Shown piece by piece: positions 8,476 through 17,453 of a DNA stretch of 64,000 bases. The notes below the pieces were generated by a model. That model ran no database searches, was not told the DNA's origin, and saw only the letters and a program-made list of their open reading frames with translations. The stretch is from assembly GCA_963752755.1 (NCBI GenBank), contig CAVVZJ010000002.1, positions 103,715 through 167,714 of the forward strand, written 5' to 3'. This DNA comes from CAVVZJ01 sp963752755. Lineage in GTDB: Bacteria; Planctomycetota; Planctomycetia; Isosphaerales; Isosphaeraceae. Position 1 is the first letter of the stretch. The number at the start of each line of letters is the position of its first letter. The translations under genes were made by a program, and so were the position numbers.

Positions 8476-9319
8476 TACCCAAGCCCGCTGATGCTGTCTG
8501 GTTTGGACTTGTGGGACAGCCGCCCCCGGCTGTTGTCCGGTCCCGACAGCCGGGGGCGGCTGTCCCACAGGAGTCGGGCTCGAATCGGAAAGCATCCGCG
8601 GGCTCGAATGAGGCCCGCCGCTCCGAGCGGATCCCTTGCGCCCGCGTGGTCGGTGGCGAGTTCCAAAGTCGGCCTCCAGAAAAAAATTCCGCCCGCAACG
8701 GAACAAACCTGGGTCGAGCCGTACAAGAGAATGTGCGGGGACGACGACCCCGGCACAATCCACGACGGAACCTCGATCCCAGCGATAGGCCCGGATCGAA
8801 GGAAAGCCGTTAGTTATCGCAGTTTAGATAACTAGGGGAGTGGTTCCATCCGGCCCCACTCCCCAATTTTCAAGATTTCGCGTCCGGTCCTTTTCGCTCT
8901 TGTTCCTTCTCCATCGGGAAGGACCGGTCGGAGCCTCCCGGGATCGCGGCGAGGCTCCTCCGGGGCCGACTTTTTTCGGAGCTGATGTCCGAGAACCACG
9001 TGCGTAACTTTGAAGCGATCGAGGGGCGATAGAGGCGCACCTGCGACGCTTCGTAATAGGTGGAGGGCACGGCCTGATAGGTGGAACAGGCCGTGCCCAT
9101 CTACCTCCTTTCCGATCCCCACTCCCCGTTCCGCTTCTTCCTTGCTCCGCCCTCAACCCCTCCCCTCCATTCCGGTCTCCCGTTTGCAAGACCGCCGAGC
9201 GATGACCCTCTTGAGGCATCGGCGGCGAAGAGCGTACTGTGGGACCTTCCGCGCCGTCGCGCAACGCCCGCGTCGGTGTTTCCGATTTGCTTCCGTGGGA
9301 ACTGGGACCGGAGGGACTC
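8476..9319. other. Long intergenic region with palindromic repeats
   Basis: These 844 bases contain no reading frame with family-like sequence on either strand. They hold the 23-base-arm palindrome at 8511-8568 and a 12-base-arm hairpin at 9065-9098 (GGGCACGGCCTG / CAGGCCGTGCCC). A short AT-richer stretch lies near 8805-8840 (GTTAGTTATCGC, TAGATAACTAG). GGAGG at 9310 is the ribosome site of the following amylase gene. Confidence 0.55.
8511..8568. repeat. Palindromic repeat with 23-bp perfect arms
   Basis: Arms 8511-8533 and 8546-8568 are perfect reverse complements, starting GTGGGACAGCCGCC, with a 12-base loop. The core is shared with 4791-4814. Its place 36 bases after the phosphorylase stop would fit a transcription end, but there is no T-tract, so it is treated as a dispersed REP-like element. 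Confidence 0.85.
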
Positions 9320-10991
9320 GTGTCCGAGCCGCAGACGCCCGATTGGGTCCGCGACGCCGTCTTCTATCAGATCTTCCCCGACCGATTCGCCCGAAGTCTG
9401 ACCGTGCCCAAGCCTTCCGGCCTGGCCGAGTGGGGCTCGACGCCCACGATTCACGGCTACCAGGGCGGCGACCTCGTCGGCGTCGTCGAGCGACTCGACT
9501 ACCTCCAGGATCTGGGCGTCAACGCGGTCTACTTCACCCCCATCTTCCAGTCGGCCTCCAACCACCGTTACCACACCCACGACTATGAGAAGGTCGATCC
9601 GATGCTCGGCGGGAATGCCGCCCTGCGCCGATTGATCGACGAGGCCCACCGTCGCGGCATGCGGATTGTCCTGGACGGCGTCTTCAACCACGCCAGCCGC
9701 GGCTTCTTCCCCTTCCACGACATCCTCGAAAACGGCCAGGACTCCGCCTATCTCGACTGGTTCACCGTCCACAAGTTCCCCCTCTACGCCTACGATCCCG
9801 ACCGGGCCCCCGGCTATGCCTCCTGGTGGGGCCTGCCTGCCTTGCCCAAGTTCAACATCCAGACCCCGGCCGTCCGCGAGTTCCTCTGGGGGATCGGCCG
9901 ACGCTGGATCGACTTCGGCATCGACGGCTGGCGCCTCGATGTCGCCAACGAGATCGACGACGACGACTTCTGGCGCGAGTTCCGCCATCGTGTCCGGGCG
10001 AGTAACCCCGACGCTTACATCGTCGGCGAGGTCTGGGCCGAGTCCCGCCGCTGGCTCCAGGGCGACATGTGGGACGCCGTGATGAACTACCTGTTCACCC
10101 GCGCCTGCATCGCCTTCTTCATCGGGTCGGAAGTCGATGAGTCCGAGCTTCGCAAGACCGTCCTCCACCCCCCTGGCGAGCTGGGCGCCGAGGGGTTCGC
10201 CCGCGCCATCCAAGGTCTCTTGAAGCTCTATCACCCGAACGTGACGTCCGTGATGCTGAACCTCCTCGACAGCCACGACATGACCCGCTTCCTCACCCTC
10301 GCCCGCGGCGATCAGTCCGCCCTCCGCCTCGCCACCCTCTTCCAGATGACCTACCCCGGCGCCCCCTCCATCTACTACGGCGACGAGATCGGCCTCTCCG
10401 GCCGCCACGACCCCGACAACCGCCGCGCCTTCCCCTGGGAAAGCCGATCGCTGGGACACCGACCTCCTCCACCACTTCCAGAAGTTCATCGCCCTCCGCC
10501 ACGCCCACCCCGCCCTCCGCCGCGGTTCCTACGACAGCCTCTTCGCCCAGAAGGACGTCCACGTCCACCTCCGCCAACACGACCGCGACTCCGTCCTCGT
10601 CGCCCTGAACGCCTCCCGCCAGACCCGCCGCGTGGACATCCCCGTCCGCGACCACCTGGCCAACGGCGCGGTTCTTTCGGAGGTCTGGGCTTCCGGTTCC
10701 GCCAAGGTGGAATCCGGCACAATCCACCATCTTGAACTCCCCCCCCGCTCCGGCCGCGTCTTCGCCACAACCCCGCCTCGCTCTGATCCCGTCTTCCCCC
10801 TTCTCGCCTTTGTCAATTGTCATCTGTCATCCCCCAATGTCCAACCCCGTCCCCCCTTCCTGGAGACTGTCCCCCTGTGTCAACGCTCCCTTCGACGGGG
10901 TTCTCGTTGGGGGCTCGCCCGATACCTCAAGAGCCGTTTTGTAGAATCTGCCCTCATTTCTAGGGTTCGAAGGGTCGATGGTAACCTGTAG
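9320..10991 (+). CDS. GH13 alpha-amylase family glycosidase (one frameshift)
   Basis: This is an (alpha/beta)8 glycosidase of family GH13, close to cyclomaltodextrinase/neopullulanase-type enzymes (opening WVRDAVFYQIFPDRFARS). Conserved regions: VLDGVFNH near residue 117, GWRLDVANE with the nucleophile Asp207, VGEVWAE with acid/base Glu237, and LLDSHDMTR with Asp320. The start is GTG 9320, with GGAGG six bases upstream. After YYGDEIGLSG and RRAFPWE the frame breaks at about 10443 in an AAA run; the next frame continues correctly (DLLHHFQKFIALRHAHPALRR, then the C-terminal beta domain). The natural stop may be near 10786 in a third frame, so the 3' end is uncertain. Likely acts on malto-oligosaccharides or starch. 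Confidence 0.85.
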
Positions 10992-11163
10992 CTTTTTCCG
11001 ACGAGCCAAGGTTGGCCCGACGGCTTTCGGTCTTGTCTGCCTCGTGTCCCACAGATGGGGCATCGGATCTTCTGCCGATCGAAAAATCGCAACCGCAGCG
11101 AACATTGATGCTGGTCAAGGCGAGCACCAGCAACACGAGGCCGATACGGCTTCGCTTGCTCAC
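10960..11163 (-). CDS. Possible small secreted or anchored protein
   Basis: From GTG 11163 the frame encodes 67 residues beginning SKRSRIGLVLLVLALTSINV, a credible signal peptide or anchor, followed by a short polar tail with no recognised domain. A weak purine stretch precedes the start. It overlaps the uncertain 3' end of the amylase gene. It could be chance; only the N-terminal signal-like pattern supports it. Confidence 0.25.
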   Translation of the reverse strand: MSKRSRIGLVLLVLALTSINVRCGCDFSIGRRSDAPSVGHEADKTESRRANLGSSEKATGYHRPFEP

Positions 11164-11255
11164 CCTCACTTCGGTGGGGTTGCGGGATTCTTCCGGGTTA
11201 GATAAAGCGAGCATGGCCCTTCTTCTCGTTTAGCCGACGGGGGGAGGCCAACCGG

Positions 11256-11286
11256 AGGCCGGGGGTGTGTGAGAGCCCCCCGGCCT
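11256..11286. terminator. GC-rich hairpin
   Basis: Arms AGGCCGGGGG (11256-11265) and CCCCCGGCCT (11277-11286) with an 11-base loop. It lies between the amylase end and an AT-richer block. No U-tract follows on the plus strand, so terminator function is tentative. Confidence 0.4.
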
Positions 11287-11510
11287 TCACATATATAGTG
11301 TGAAAAGCGTTACGACCTAATATCGTCCGTTGCAAGCCGATAATTGCAGGAAGGTTCGAAAAACCTTAAAGGCTTGGTGCTAGGCACAGGCTTAAGGTAC
11401 ACCTCACGAGGCGGCCAGACAAATGGGCAACAGCTTATCCGCCAAGGTGGGCAATGCTAACCTCCTCGTTCCCAACCCCGGCCTCGCTGGTTGGGCTCGT
11501 GATCGAGGAT
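11287..11510 (+). ncRNA. Candidate structured RNA region upstream of a methyltransferase gene
   Basis: This block is clearly less GC-rich than its surroundings and holds a run of adjacent hairpins: TCACAT/GTGTGA (11287-11303), TGCAA/TTGCA, AAGGTT/AACCTT, GTGC-TAG-GCAC, GGCGG/CCGCC, and a nested TCCTCG...CCCAACC...GGTTGGG...CGAGGA near 11462-11507. It carries no convincing reading frame and ends about 120 bases before the methyltransferase start. It matches no riboswitch, tmRNA, SRP or RNase P signature that I can recognise. The strand is assumed from the downstream gene. Confidence 0.3.
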
Positions 11511-11626
11511 TATCGGTAGGAAGATGGCTCAATACTCGTTACTATCGACCTTGCAACTAATCAATTCAGTTTGCACCTCTGAACATACCCTCTGCGGGAG
11601 AATGGCCAGAAGGGCAAAGTCTCGGC

Positions 11627-12430
11627 ATGCACGAACGTCCCCCAGACTGGAAATTGGGTACGGGAGGGTATCACGGAATCAATTCTCCCCTCTGGCAATA
11701 CGCCCACACCCCCCGCCTCGCCGCCGAGGAAGACGACTACTTCGCCGGCCACCCCCTGTTCGTCGCCGACGCCCACGCCCTCGACGCCCGATTCGTCGAG
11801 CCCGGCCCATTGATCGACCTCGGCTCGGGCACCGGCCGACTCTCGCTCCGATTCGCCCGAGCCGGCTTCCCCGTCGTGGCGGTCGATCTCTCTCACGCCA
11901 TGCTCCGCCTCCTCGGCGAACGGGCCATCGAGGAAGGGCTCACAATCGGCCTCCTCCAGGCCAACCTCTGCGACCTCCGCAGCTTGCCCAACGCCTCGTT
12001 CACCTACGCCCTCTCGATGTTCAGCACCCTCGGCATGATCCGCGGTCCCGACGCCCGCCGCCGCGCCCTGGCCGAGTCATTCCGCCTGCTCCGCCCCGGC
12101 GGTCGCCTGGCCCTGCACGCCCACAACCTCTGGCTCAACCTCCGCGACCCCCAGGGCCGTCGCTGGCTCCTCCGCCAGTTCCCCCGACTCGCCCTCCGCC
12201 GTCCCGATGCCGGCGACCGTCGCATGACCTACCGCGGCATCCCGAACATGGAAGTCCACCTCTACCGCTGGCGCGAACTGCGTGCCGACGTCCGCTCCGC
12301 CGGCTTCCTCATCGACGAGGTCCTCCCGATCGACGAGGTCCACGCCCGGCCCATCCTCGCCCCCTGGTATCTCCACTCCCTCCGCGCCGGCGGCTGGCTT
12401 CTCTTCCTGCGCAGGCCAGGGGACCCTTGA
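11627..12430 (+). CDS. Class I SAM-dependent methyltransferase
   Basis: The 267-residue protein has motif I LIDLGSGTGRLSLRFA near residues 62-77, the acidic strand-2 end VVAVDLSHAML, and LRPGGRLALHAHN after strand 4. The opening PPDWKL...PLWQYAHTPRLAAEEDDYFAGHPL follows a pattern I associate with planctomycete methyltransferases of this kind, which supports the start at 11627. The C-terminal part (MEVHLYRWRELRADVRSAGF) is typical of methyltransferases with a final beta-hairpin cap. Substrate unknown. It is preceded by the candidate structured RNA and followed by repeat copy A. Confidence 0.85.
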   Translation: MHERPPDWKLGTGGYHGINSPLWQYAHTPRLAAEEDDYFAGHPLFVADAHALDARFVEPGPLIDLGSGTGRLSLRFARAGFPVVAVDLSHAMLRLLGERAIEEGLTIGLLQANLCDLRSLPNASFTYALSMFSTLGMIRGPDARRRALAESFRLLRPGGRLALHAHNLWLNLRDPQGRRWLLRQFPRLALRRPDAGDRRMTYRGIPNMEVHLYRWRELRADVRSAGFLIDEVLPIDEVHARPILAPWYLHSLRAGGWLLFLRRPGDP

Positions 12431-12460
12431 CCGAATTCCCCAAGCCAGGAAACCCGGCCG

Positions 12461-12738
12461 TGTGCTATAATTGACACATGCTCCTTGGCAATCCGGTTGA
12501 CATCCCTCGTTCCCTTCCGGGCGGGGCGTTGCGACGCCGCGGCGCGTCTCCGGCGCCGAACGAACTTCAAAATGGGGAAGATCGCCTTCTAAGTTTCTGT
12601 CATTTCGACCTTTGCAATCTGCCATCCTGGGCGTTCGGGAGCGTCCCCCCGGCGTCCTCACGTCGTCTCACGGGCGTCCCGGTGCCGTCGCCGAGGCGTT
12701 CCCGCTTCGTCCCTGCAAACAGCGAACGGTCAGAATAA
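12461..12738 (+). repeat. 277-bp intergenic repeat, copy A
   Basis: This aligns along its length with 27592-27867: both start TGTGCTATAATT, share CTCCTTGGCAATCCGGTTG, then GACGCCGCGG, the core GGCGCCGAACGAACTTCAA (12552-12570 here), then GGGAGCGTCCCCCC, and end GCGAACGG...AATAA. It has no shared reading frame. It lies between a plus-strand gene and a minus-strand gene, like copy B. The perfect extended -10 box at its start suggests it is transcribed. Confidence 0.8.
12463..12471 (+). promoter_or_regulatory. Extended -10 promoter of repeat copy A
   Basis: TGCTATAAT is a perfect extended -10 element (TGn-TATAAT). The same box occurs at the same place in copy B (27594-27602). No good -35 box is visible, which is usual for extended -10 promoters. 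Transcription would start near 12478 and run through the repeat. Confidence 0.55.
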
Positions 12739-12849
12739 GCCCGCCGCGTCGGCCTCCCGGCCCCGTCGCGGACGCGGTTTGCTCGTGGGGCAGGCCCGGC
12801 CGCTCCGCCAGGCTCCGTCCCCGTTCGACGCCCGCCAAGCCCGGGAGTT

Positions 12850-13021
12850 CCGGCGCGTCCCCGGCGCCGAACGAACTTCAAGATGGGTAAAAATGCCTCC
12901 CAGGTCGCTGTCTTTTCCGCACCTGGAATCGGGATTCGACACCGTTCGGAAGCGTCCCCGCCGTCCTCACGACGTCCTTCCGTCGTTCCGGGAGCGTCGC
13001 GGCACGTCCCCTGAGCACGTC
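12850..13021 (+). repeat. Partial third copy of the intergenic repeat (copy C)
   Basis: The core GGCGCCGAACGAACTTCAA recurs at 12863-12881, followed by the family's ATGGG, TGCCTCC, CTGTC, and GGAAGCGTCCCC steps. The promoter half is missing. It lies directly downstream of copy A and abuts the stop codon of the DUF1549/1553 gene on the other strand. Confidence 0.65.
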
Positions 13022-15502
13022 TCAATGCCGGAGCAGGAATGCCTTGCTGTTGAGGATCGCCCAGGCGACGTCTTCCCAGGCACGTCGGCGGTCCTCCGAG
13101 CGGCGGATGTGGTCGAGGCTGGCGGCGCGCTCGCGGTCGTCGGGGAGGCGGTTCAGGGCGGCGAGATAGAGCTCAACGAGAATCGTCTCATCGGACGAGC
13201 CGGCATCCAGCAAGCGGCCGACCCGGTTGTCCTTCGCCTCCAGCTTGGCCCGGATCGACTCGCCGTTGATCAGCTGAAACGCCTGGGCAAGCGAGGTCGA
13301 TTCGGAGCGTTCGCACTCGCAGGTCAGGAGACGATCGGGCTTGCCGAAGACCTGGAGGAAGTCGCCGCCCATGCGAACCCCGGCAAGCTGCGAGGCGCGG
13401 GCATCGCGGGGGGCGTTGCGGAAGCCATCGGGGACGTCGAGAACCTGGCTGAGGGCGTCGAGGAGGACCTCGGCGGGGAGAAGCTTGACAGTGGCGCGGG
13501 CAAAGTTGGCCTCGTCGTCGGCGTTGGTCGGGTTCGGGACGGAACCGGCCTGGTAGGTCTTCGACTTCACGACGAGCGCCACCAGCGGGCGAAGCCGAAG
13601 GCCGCCACGGACGAACTCAGCGGTCAGGGCGTCGAGCAGCGCGGGATTCGAGGGCGGGTTGGAGTCGCGGAAGTCGTCCACGGGTTCGACGACGCCACGG
13701 CCGAGGAGGTGGAACCAGACGCGGTTGGCCAGGTTGCGGGCGAACTGAGGGTTGTCGCGAGTGATCCAGTTGGCCAGGTCGTCGAGGGCGTTCGGGTCGC
13801 TGCCGAGGTCAGGCGCAGGGCCGCCGGGCGGCTTGGGGTGCATCATCGCGCCGGAGCGGGGCTGGACCATCTGAGGACGGCCGGAGAGGTGGACGATCAC
13901 GTCGCCGTTGATCTCGTGCTTGTCGAACCGGTCGCGGCGGCTGGTGTCGAGAAGCTTGCGGTCGAGGTTGGCGAAGTAAGCGGCCAGGCCGTAGTAATCG
14001 TCCTGGGTCCAGACATCGAACGGGTGGTTGTGGCAGCGGGCACACTGGAGCCGGACGCCGAGGAAGACCTGGCCCACGGCCTCGGCGGCGGACTGTGGGT
14101 CGCGATTGGTCCGGTAGAAGCTCGCGGGCGGGTTGCGCCAGGTCGAGCCGCGGGCCGCGATCAAGGCACGGGCGAACTCGTCCATCGGCACGTCGCGGGC
14201 GATCTGGTCCCGCAGCCAGCGCTGGAAGACCCAGACACCTTTCGAACCCATTGTCTTTTCTTCATTCCTCAGCAGATCCGCCCACTTCAAGGCCCAGAAA
14301 TCGGCAAACTCCGGGCGATCCAGCAGGCGATCGACCAGCTTCTCGCGCTTGTGCGGGTCGGGATCGTCGAGAAAGGCGCGGGCCTCGTCGGCGGTGGGGA
14401 GGACGCCCAGGGCATCGAGGTAGGCGCGTCGCAGGAAGACGGCGTCCGGGGCGAGTGCGGACGGATTGATCCGCAAGGCCCGGAGCTTGGCGAAGACATG
14501 GACATCAACCACGTTCTTCGGCTCGCCGCCGGACCAGTCGAAGCCGGGCCGGTCGTGCAGGAAGGCCAGCCGGCAGGTCGCGCGAGCGTCACGGTAGCGG
14601 ACCGCGACGGCCACCTCGCTCGGTCCCTTCGCCAGCACGCGACCCTCGGTCGTCACCGCGGCGATTGTGGGGTCGTTCAGGTCGTAGGAAGATTGGCGGG
14701 TGACGTCCCGTCGCGTCCCATCGGCCAACGTGGCGGTGACGACAAGCTGCTGGCCCAGCCCCCGGGCCGCGACCAGGCGATTGGAGGGTCGGACCGTCAG
14801 GGTGACGACGCCCGGCGCGTCGGCCGCGTCATCCCGAGCCCCCTGGGCGATCCAGTCCCTCATCGTCTGATATTCGGGTGAGCCGACGGCGAAGCGAAGG
14901 CCGCCTTCGTGCGCGACCTGGCCGGCTGGCTTCAGGAGCACGAGGCTGGAATCGGGACGGGCCGGGTCGATCCGACGGCCGAGCGCATCGCGTGTCAGGG
15001 CCAGGTAGTCGGCCGCGGGGTTGTCGCCGCGGAGGCTGAGCTTGAAGCCGCCTTTGCCGTTGAGGTTGCCGTGGCAAGGACCCATGTTGCAACCGGCCTT
15101 CGACAGCAACGGGACGACGTCGAGCCGATAACTCACGGGCGGGGTCCGCTGCGCGTCGCGAACCTGAACCGGGACCTCGGCCGTCAACCCACCCGCCTCG
15201 ATGCGAAGTCGGGTCGTGCCGTCGGCCGTTGGAGTCACGACACCCCCGGGCGCGACCGTCGCCACGCCCTCCGAATCCCAGCGGAATCGGGCCTCGGCCG
15301 TGAGGTCGCGAGCGGTTCCGTCGTCCTCCTGGATGGTGACAGCGACCTGCTGCCGCGCCCGGCGGCCCTCCAGTGCGATCGTCGCTGGCGTGATTTCGAT
15401 CCGCCGTTCGGGGTCGGCCAGCGCGGGAACGGGCGCGACCCCGCTCAAACCAACGGCCAGGATCACGAGCCAGCGAACGCGAGCGGTCTTCGGGCGAGTC
15501 AC
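13022..15502 (-). CDS. DUF1549/DUF1553 protein with Ig-like and heme-like motifs
   Basis: This is a large secreted planctomycete protein (826 residues). After a signal peptide (LVILAVGLSGVAPVPALA) comes a bacterial Ig-like domain (ITPATIALEGRRARQQVAVT), then a planctomycete cytochrome-c-like segment with CNMGPCHG, and a second Ig-like repeat (VRPSNRLVAARGLGQQLVV). DUF1549 follows (FLRRAYLDALGVLPTADEA, then CARCHNHPFDVWTQDDYYGL with a CxxCH) and DUF1553 closes the protein (NPQFARNLANRVWFHLLGRG...LLDALSQVLDVP). GTG 15502 is taken as the start because GGGGAGT lies upstream and the signal peptide follows at once. The role of the family is unproven; polysaccharide-related redox or binding is often suggested. 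Confidence 0.9.
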   Translation of the reverse strand: MTRPKTARVRWLVILAVGLSGVAPVPALADPERRIEITPATIALEGRRARQQVAVTIQEDDGTARDLTAEARFRWDSEGVATVAPGGVVTPTADGTTRLRIEAGGLTAEVPVQVRDAQRTPPVSYRLDVVPLLSKAGCNMGPCHGNLNGKGGFKLSLRGDNPAADYLALTRDALGRRIDPARPDSSLVLLKPAGQVAHEGGLRFAVGSPEYQTMRDWIAQGARDDAADAPGVVTLTVRPSNRLVAARGLGQQLVVTATLADGTRRDVTRQSSYDLNDPTIAAVTTEGRVLAKGPSEVAVAVRYRDARATCRLAFLHDRPGFDWSGGEPKNVVDVHVFAKLRALRINPSALAPDAVFLRRAYLDALGVLPTADEARAFLDDPDPHKREKLVDRLLDRPEFADFWALKWADLLRNEEKTMGSKGVWVFQRWLRDQIARDVPMDEFARALIAARGSTWRNPPASFYRTNRDPQSAAEAVGQVFLGVRLQCARCHNHPFDVWTQDDYYGLAAYFANLDRKLLDTSRRDRFDKHEINGDVIVHLSGRPQMVQPRSGAMMHPKPPGGPAPDLGSDPNALDDLANWITRDNPQFARNLANRVWFHLLGRGVVEPVDDFRDSNPPSNPALLDALTAEFVRGGLRLRPLVALVVKSKTYQAGSVPNPTNADDEANFARATVKLLPAEVLLDALSQVLDVPDGFRNAPRDARASQLAGVRMGGDFLQVFGKPDRLLTCECERSESTSLAQAFQLINGESIRAKLEAKDNRVGRLLDAGSSDETILVELYLAALNRLPDDRERAASLDHIRRSEDRRRAWEDVAWAILNSKAFLLRH

Positions 15503-15651
15503 GGCAACTCCCCTGGGCTGGTTGGGAGTTCCCGATGGCCAGGCCATCGGAGAATCGGAGGATGATCCACCGAGGATGGATCAGACGAGCCTACCCCGAT
15601 CCTAACCCCAGGGCCGTTCTCGATCAACGCCCGGCGCCATCCCAACCACGC

Positions 15652-16434
15652 TCATTTCCGGACCAGCCCCCGCATCCGCTCCCAGAGCCAGGGACGCCGG
15701 TAGGCGGAACGGACCGGATCGGTCGCCGCGGCGATGCGGCGGGCGCGGAAGATCCCGAAGTTCGACGCATCGTAACGCTTCGATTCGACGTCGAAGCCGG
15801 AGTGCTGGAGGAACTCGGTCAGCTCGACGATCGTGTAGCGGCGGAATCCGTCGACCTGGGCGGTCTCGGGAATCGAATGCTCGTCGAAGTCGCCGCCGAA
15901 CTCGTGATACTCGCCGGTCATCTCGTCGATCAGGTGGAGCATCCGGGATGTGAAGAGGATCGGAAACTCGGACCCTTCGCAGTCGATCTTCAGGTAGCGG
16001 ACCCGGTTGCGACCGTTGTTCGTAGCCTGTTGGACAATGTCATCGAAGGGGATGGCCTGGACGGGCAAGGTTCCATCGGACCAGACGTTGCCGCCGCCGG
16101 TGTTCCGGGCGTCATTGGAGCGGCGGAAGTGGAGCGTGGTCGGCCCACGATCGGAGCGCCAGACCGCGTTGTGGTGGACCTTGACCCGTGCGCCGTGCTG
16201 TCGGAGGTTGGCCGCGGCGCATGCGTAATTGCTCTCGTCGGCCTCAAAGCCGAAAACGTGCTCCGCGCCGCGGAGGACGGCGGCATGGCAGAAACTGCCG
16301 ATATGCATGCCCACGTCGAGGATGACGTCGTCCGGCTCGAAGCGTTCGGGGAGCTGGTATTCGTTGTCCTCGACGACGGAGCGGAAGACCCAGTCGTCGA
16401 AGGTCCCTTCGCGGAAGTGGAAGCCGTGTTCCAT
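15652..16434 (-). CDS. FkbM family methyltransferase
   Basis: This soluble 260-residue SAM methyltransferase has DVILDVGMHIGSFCHAAV (residues 36-53) as the SAM-binding loop, FGFEADESNYACAAANL as the acidic loop, and RYLKIDCEGSEFPILF, the hallmark K-x-D-x-E-G-x-E of FkbM proteins. The start at 16434 is supported by AAGGA six bases upstream and by the onset of similarity; the in-frame longer start reads non-family sequence. It probably methylates a sugar hydroxyl of a surface glycan or natural product, by family analogy. The SDR gene upstream runs in the same direction, 127 bases away. Confidence 0.87.
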   Translation of the reverse strand: MEHGFHFREGTFDDWVFRSVVEDNEYQLPERFEPDDVILDVGMHIGSFCHAAVLRGAEHVFGFEADESNYACAAANLRQHGARVKVHHNAVWRSDRGPTTLHFRRSNDARNTGGGNVWSDGTLPVQAIPFDDIVQQATNNGRNRVRYLKIDCEGSEFPILFTSRMLHLIDEMTGEYHEFGGDFDEHSIPETAQVDGFRRYTIVELTEFLQHSGFDVESKRYDASNFGIFRARRIAAATDPVRSAYRRPWLWERMRGLVRK

Positions 16435-16560
16435 GACGCATCCTTGCGTGAGGCGGGGAGGAAAGGTCGGCTGGCCCGTCGAGAATGTCTGGTATCCGCG
16501 ATCGACCGGGTTGTCAACGTGGCTTTGGACCACGGGCGGGCCAACCGATCCCGTCGTGGA

Positions 16561-17331
16561 TCAGAAGACCTTGGCGAGCGTGCCGCCATCGACCACCAGC
16601 GTCTCGCCCGTGATGTAACTCCCGGCCTCGCTCGCCAGCAAGAGGGCCGGGCCGATCAACTCCGCCGTCTCGCCCCAGCGGCCGAGGGCCGTGCGTCGGG
16701 CGAACTCGGCTTGCTGGGCGTCGTTGAGCAGGCTGCGAGGCAGGTCGGTCAAAAAAGGACCGGGAGCGATCGCGTTGACAGTGATCCCGAACGGCCCCAG
16801 GTCGATCGCGCTGGCGCGGGTCAGTCCGATCAGGCCGCTCTTGGTGGCCGAATAGATGTCCCGACCGCCGGCCGAGCTGAGGCCGAGGATCGACGAGATG
16901 TTGATGATCCGGCCCCATCGGCGCTCCTTCATGGGCGGAACGAGGGCGCGGGTCAGGATCATGCACGAGCTGAGGTTCAGCTCCAGGAGGCGGTCCCAGT
17001 CCTCATCGCGGAGGGTGTCGATGGGCTGGGGGGTATTGCTGCCGGCGTTGTTGACGAGGATATCGATGTGCCCGAAGGTGCCCTGGGCCTCCTCGGCCAG
17101 TCGCCGTGCGTGACCGCGATGTGTGAGGTCGGCGACGAAATGGGCGACCCGGCAATCGTTGCCGTCGCGAATGCTGTCGGCGGCGGCGCGGAGTTCGTCC
17201 TCATGGCGGCTGGAGATCACCACATCGGCCCCGGCCTCGGCGAAGCCGCGGGCCATCGCCAGTCCGAGACCCTTGCTGCCTCCCGTCACGAGGGCCACGC
17301 GGCCCGCGAGATTGAACAATGGATGGCTCAT
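16561..17331 (-). CDS. SDR family NAD(P)-dependent oxidoreductase
   Basis: This is a classical short-chain dehydrogenase/reductase of 256 residues. Nucleotide site TGGSKGLG (16-23), NNAG (94-97), catalytic Ser146/147 in IINISS, Tyr160 and Lys164 in YSATK, and the IAPGPFLTDL stretch after it. The C-terminus ITGETLVVDGG is typical of FabG-like and gluconate-5-dehydrogenase-like members. The start is ATG 17331 (MSHPLFNLAG), preceded by GGAGAG. Substrate unknown; NADP or NAD preference not certain. Confidence 0.9.
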   Translation of the reverse strand: MSHPLFNLAGRVALVTGGSKGLGLAMARGFAEAGADVVISSRHEDELRAAADSIRDGNDCRVAHFVADLTHRGHARRLAEEAQGTFGHIDILVNNAGSNTPQPIDTLRDEDWDRLLELNLSSCMILTRALVPPMKERRWGRIINISSILGLSSAGGRDIYSATKSGLIGLTRASAIDLGPFGITVNAIAPGPFLTDLPRSLLNDAQQAEFARRTALGRWGETAELIGPALLLASEAGSYITGETLVVDGGTLAKVF

Positions 17332-17453
17332 GGCGCGGTCTCTCCGGGGACCCAGTTTCGTACTTCCGAACCGCCGACCCATGGGCGGGTCGGGCCGTCA
17401 TGAGCCCCAGCCTAGCGGAGAGATCGCTTTCGGGCGAGACCCGGGCGTGTTCC

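Noticed and set aside
8824..9264. 146-residue minus-strand frame in the spacer before the amylase gene
   Set aside because: No family character; contains a palindromic repeat and runs through the amylase upstream region.
9101..10489. 462-residue minus-strand reading frame opposite the amylase
   Set aside because: The plus strand holds all GH13 conserved regions; the minus-strand frame is a Val/Glu/Gly-rich shadow.
11287..11510. tmRNA, RNase P RNA or tRNA
   Set aside because: A GGTTCGAA-like stem is present, but no acceptor stem, CCA, tag ORF or RNase P core motifs could be found.
12779..14881. 700-residue plus-strand reading frame
   Set aside because: Complement of the DUF1549/1553 gene; Val/Glu/Gly-rich shadow without a start signal.
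15535..17403. 622-residue plus-strand reading frame
   Set aside because: Complement of FkbM and SDR genes, both confirmed by motifs.
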